Part shown: piece after piece, positions 38,455-40,415 of the stretch
Layout of the letters: every line of letters starts with the position of its first letter
Numbering within the stretch: the first letter of the stretch is position 1
DNA from: a virus
DNA length: 40,415 nucleotides
Strand: one strand, 5' to 3'
Virus record (IMG/VR): IMGVR_UViG_3300049846_001402
Span: 1-40,415 of that record
The notes under the pieces: model-generated
What the model was told of the DNA's origin: nothing
The model's input: the letters and a program-made list of their open reading frames with translations, nothing else
The model's database searches: none
Program-made: the position numbers and the translations under genes

Positions 38455-38483
38455 ACACTACCAGCTTACCGGCATACAGTCAA
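38455..38483 (-). promoter_or_regulatory. sigma70-type promoter predicting a leaderless mRNA
   Basis: TTGACT (38483-38478), exact 17-bp spacer, TAGTGT (38460-38455), then seven bases to GTG 38447. Same geometry as at 735 and 1038, on the opposite strand. The -35 box overlaps the stop codon of the nuclease gene. Confidence 0.75.
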
Positions 38484-38869
38484 ACCAAGGACATGGGATT
38501 CTGAAGAAAACTCAGAACCTGTTTCTTTGCGTCTTCGGAGCCTTTACACACGAAAACAGTGTCGAATTTTCGCAGGACGGCGTGGATCTCCTCCTGTTCC
38601 GGCGAAACCTTTCCGCCTTTTTGACGCTTGAACTCTAGCCACAGTCGAAGCTCTGGAATGTGCAAGTCAGGCATTCCGGCCGTTACCCCCTCACTCTTGA
38701 GTTTCGCGGCTTGTGCTTTGCTCCGTCCACCGCCGTTAGGAATCGCGTAGATTAGAATCGATCCTAGAGCTGGATGCTGTCGCCACCATCGTACGAAATC
38801 GCGCTGTTCCTCGTGCTCCGTTGGCACGCGATGCGTGGGAAGCGTTACTCGCTTTGACTCTTTGCCCAT
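38480..38869 (-). CDS. VRR-NUC domain nuclease
   Basis: The 129-residue product is chosen from ATG 38869; a longer frame overlaps the preceding gene in another frame. The VRR-NUC pattern is visible: an N-terminal 'EHEEQRDFVRWW', then I-P-N-G-G-G-R-S, G-M-P-D-L (D at about 72), a strand with E and K (LWLEFKRQKGGK), then Q-E-E-I. The D...ExK residues form the metal site of a PD-(D/E)xK-type nuclease. Phage members act as Holliday-junction or flap-type nucleases in replication and recombination. It follows the DUF4406 gene with a 25-base overlap. Confidence 0.85.
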   Translation of the reverse strand: MGKESKRVTLPTHRVPTEHEEQRDFVRWWRQHPALGSILIYAIPNGGGRSKAQAAKLKSEGVTAGMPDLHIPELRLWLEFKRQKGGKVSPEQEEIHAVLRKFDTVFVCKGSEDAKKQVLSFLQNPMSLV

Positions 38870-39198
38870 TCGAGCAGCGCTCCAATCTCGTAAAAAACAG
38901 GAATGCCCATTGCGTCGGCGGTCTTGATTTCGTTCTCGGTACCGCGAGAGAACGCACGGTGTGGAACCACTAACACCGCGTCGCACATGGTCATGAGCTT
39001 CAGCGTTGCATCGTACCAGTACGCTGGAGAGCCTGGTCCAAACATGAAGCATCGCCCCATTGCATGCGGATTGATGATCGCGAACTGTTCAGTCTGCTTC
39101 AGTAGTTCGCGCTGAACCGATTCGGCAGCTCTAATGTTTGCCTCAATTAGCGCCTCAGTTGGCGCCGTGAATGGTCCGGCGATGTAGAGAGTGTGCAA
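38845..39198 (-). CDS. DUF4406 / nucleoside 2-deoxyribosyltransferase-like protein
   Basis: The 117-residue product begins TTG and has the family signature: L-Y-I-A-G-P-F near the start, N-I-x-A-A-x-x-V-x-x-x-L, 'INPHAMG', D-A-x-L-V-V-P-H and S-R-G-T-E-N-E-I-K-T-A-D-A-M-G-I-P-V. The E in TENE and the D in the first third are expected active residues. Members bind nucleotide or nucleoside, possibly in base exchange or salvage. An AAGGAGGA ribosome site lies eight bases from the TTG. Confidence 0.78.
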   Translation of the reverse strand: MHTLYIAGPFTAPTEALIEANIRAAESVQRELLKQTEQFAIINPHAMGRCFMFGPGSPAYWYDATLKLMTMCDAVLVVPHRAFSRGTENEIKTADAMGIPVFYEIGALLEWAKSQSE

Positions 39199-39205
39199 CT
39201 AATGA

Positions 39206-39213
39206 TCCTCCTT
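39206..39213 (-). promoter_or_regulatory. strong ribosome-binding site that fixes a TTG start
   Basis: AAGGAGGA, reading 39213 to 39206 on the minus strand, is separated by seven bases from TTG 39198. It overlaps the helicase stop codon, so the gene is coupled to it. It shows that the host ribosome uses ordinary SD pairing for some genes. Confidence 0.85.
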
Positions 39214-40415
39214 CAAAAAGGAATATCATCATCACTCAGCTCTTCTGGCGTCACGATCTTGATTGGCGCAAAGTCTCGCTTGAGCACGCGAAAGAACTTA
39301 CCGTCCCGCGCGTATTCAATCGACGATGGCGGCTGCCCGGCGCTCATTCTGTCGGCCAATTCCTGGATCTCGAAGTCGGTGCGGACATTCACGCCGGACT
39401 TTGAAGCGATCTGAAACAGCTTCCTCCACGCATATTCCCCGCCCTTGCCTTCGTGCTTAATCGTGAAGTACTCGCTCACGTTTGGCTCAGTCAGTTCGGC
39501 GGTTTCGTAGTCAACGCGGAGCATCTGAATGCCGCTCCCCTTGCCAGTGTGAACGACCCAGCTCCACCCGGACACATCGGCGCGCTTGCCTTCCTTGCCC
39601 ATGATGTCGTCATCCCTGAGCTTGAGTTGAGGCTTCTCAGGCTCCGGAAACTGGTAGCCACACTCACATGAGCGCGCACTAATCGATAGCAGTTCGTGGC
39701 ACTCGGGGCATGGCTTAGTCGGCTTCTCGTCGCTCTTGCCAGCCTCTTTCTTTGCGCCTTTTTCCGGCATGCGGACGCTAGTGATTGGCCCGTGAGCCTC
39801 CACCACACCGGCAAAATCGAGAACCAAGCAGTGGTTTATGTGCTTCTTGAGGCGTAGTCCTCTGCCGACTGCCTGGCAGTAGAGACCCGGCGAAGTTGTC
39901 GGGCGCATCATAGCGATCAGGTCAGTGTCAGGGTGGTCAAATCCGGTTGTGAGGCAGTTCGCGTTGGTTAGCGCTCGCAGAGTCCCGCGCCTAAAGGCTT
40001 CGATGATTTTCTTCCGCTCACCGCTTGGAGTGTCTCCGGTGACAGTTGCCGCAAGTATCCCGCGGGAAAGAAGCTCATCCCGAACGTGGTTTGCGTGCTC
40101 AACACCGGAGCAAAAGAACAGCCAAGATTTGCGCTCGACTCCGTCGTTCTTTCCGGTTCCCCACGCGATAACTTCGTCAATGACGGCGCTGTTTTGGTCT
40201 TTAGTATCAACCGCATTAGCAAGCTCGCTTTCGATGTACTCACCACCGCGCTTGTGGACCTCACTTAGATCATAGTGAGTCCGCGTGAGCTTGCTTTTGA
40301 GAGGAGCCAGGAACCCGAGCGCCAGTAATTCCTCGATTGAGGTAGGCTCGATTAGGTCGTCGAAGATCGCCGGGTCGTCCGTGATCAGACCGTGACCCAT
40401 GCGATACGGCGTAGC
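39213..40415 (-). CDS. SF2 DEAD/DEAH-type helicase, C-terminal part (runs off the right edge)
   Basis: At least 400 residues; the first visible residues ATPYRMG are motif III (S/T-A-T-P-Y-R), so the ATPase Walker motifs lie beyond the edge. Later motifs are TTGFDHPDTDLI (V) and QAVGRGLRLKK (VI). A zinc ribbon follows (CPEC...CECGYQFP), then about 140 residues of a phage-specific domain and an acidic end (EELSDDDIPF). It probably unwinds or translocates on DNA in phage replication. Nearby genes (nuclease, DUF4406) fit a replication or nucleotide module. A missing 5' part is due to the window edge. Confidence 0.85.
   Translation of the reverse strand, partial: ATPYRMGHGLITDDPAIFDDLIEPTSIEELLALGFLAPLKSKLTRTHYDLSEVHKRGGEYIESELANAVDTKDQNSAVIDEVIAWGTGKNDGVERKSWLFFCSGVEHANHVRDELLSRGILAATVTGDTPSGERKKIIEAFRRGTLRALTNANCLTTGFDHPDTDLIAMMRPTTSPGLYCQAVGRGLRLKKHINHCLVLDFAGVVEAHGPITSVRMPEKGAKKEAGKSDEKPTKPCPECHELLSISARSCECGYQFPEPEKPQLKLRDDDIMGKEGKRADVSGWSWVVHTGKGSGIQMLRVDYETAELTEPNVSEYFTIKHEGKGGEYAWRKLFQIASKSGVNVRTDFEIQELADRMSAGQPPSSIEYARDGKFFRVLKRDFAPIKIVTPEELSDDDIPF

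Noticed and set aside
38870-39052. 61-residue N-terminal extension of the VRR-NUC protein
   Set aside because: It lies in the other frame of the DUF4406 gene, is Arg/Ser/Cys-rich and unlike the domain. ATG 38869 gives a normal length.
1-40415. CRISPR array, tRNA genes, insertion sequences, integrase or attachment site
   Set aside because: Looked for in all gaps: no regularly spaced direct repeats, no cloverleaf with a CCA end, no transposase or integrase motifs. Most gaps are shorter than 90 bases; the longest gene-free gap is the 102 bases at 969-1072, so there is no stretch over 300 bases without a gene.

Overview
The window is a large part of a tailed-phage genome (free phage or prophage). 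It carries the DNA-packaging, head, contractile-tail, adsorption and lysis genes of a myovirus, plus the start of an early/replication block. Base composition is moderate-to-high GC by eye. No bacterial housekeeping gene, tRNA, rRNA, integrase, transposase, repressor or CRISPR array was seen, so neither host nor lifestyle can be fixed. The tail genes follow the order of the phage Mu tail (DUF2635-like protein, sheath, tube, chaperone-like gene, tape measure, gpN-like, hub, spike, gp25-like wedge, baseplate J). The head uses a terminase/portal/scaffold/capsid set that is not transposition-based.

Layout. Positions 1-2735 hold a small ORF, a small terminase subunit, two tiny promoter-driven genes and the large terminase. 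Positions 2735-9627 hold portal, gpF-like head morphogenesis protein, small zinc and beta-rich head proteins, scaffold, major capsid and connector. Positions 9627-15111 hold neck proteins, sheath, tube and tail-assembly genes. Positions 15126-24140 hold tape measure, baseplate hub, spike, wedges and a repeated adaptor module. Positions 24144-29933 hold a run of adhesin-like proteins (polyglycine, lectin-like and beta-helix spike), interrupted by a reverse-strand lipoprotein metalloprotease. Positions 29930-31388 are a probable lysis cassette around an amidase endolysin. Positions 31418-33259 carry a phosphoesterase, a dATP/dGTP diphosphohydrolase and an acetyltransferase. Positions 33333-36438 carry an 856-residue repetitive virion protein and two small beta proteins. 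From 36419 to the right edge all genes are on the minus strand: DnaJ-type zinc finger, sigma-region-4-like protein, zinc-ribbon array, VRR-NUC nuclease, DUF4406 protein and an SF2 helicase that runs off the edge. Structural and early blocks therefore converge at about 36.43 kb.

Expression signals are unusually readable. Three promoters (735, 1038 and the minus-strand one at 38483) have a TTGAC -35 box, an exact 17-bp spacer and a TAnnnT -10 box ending 6-7 nt before a start codon, which predicts leaderless mRNAs. A related ten-base motif, GYGYTARYAT, lies 6-12 nt upstream of the large terminase, portal, tailspike and 856-residue genes, none of which has an evident Shine-Dalgarno (SD) site. Other genes have ordinary SD sites or start/stop overlaps, so two initiation modes seem to coexist.

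The items most worth follow-up are the leaderless-promoter system, the metzincin lipoprotein with its own operator-like promoter, the hairpin at 37775-37855 whose loop is a run of SD/G-quadruplex-type sequence, the intragenic terminator beside it, and the sigma-region-4-like protein next to a DnaJ-type zinc finger.
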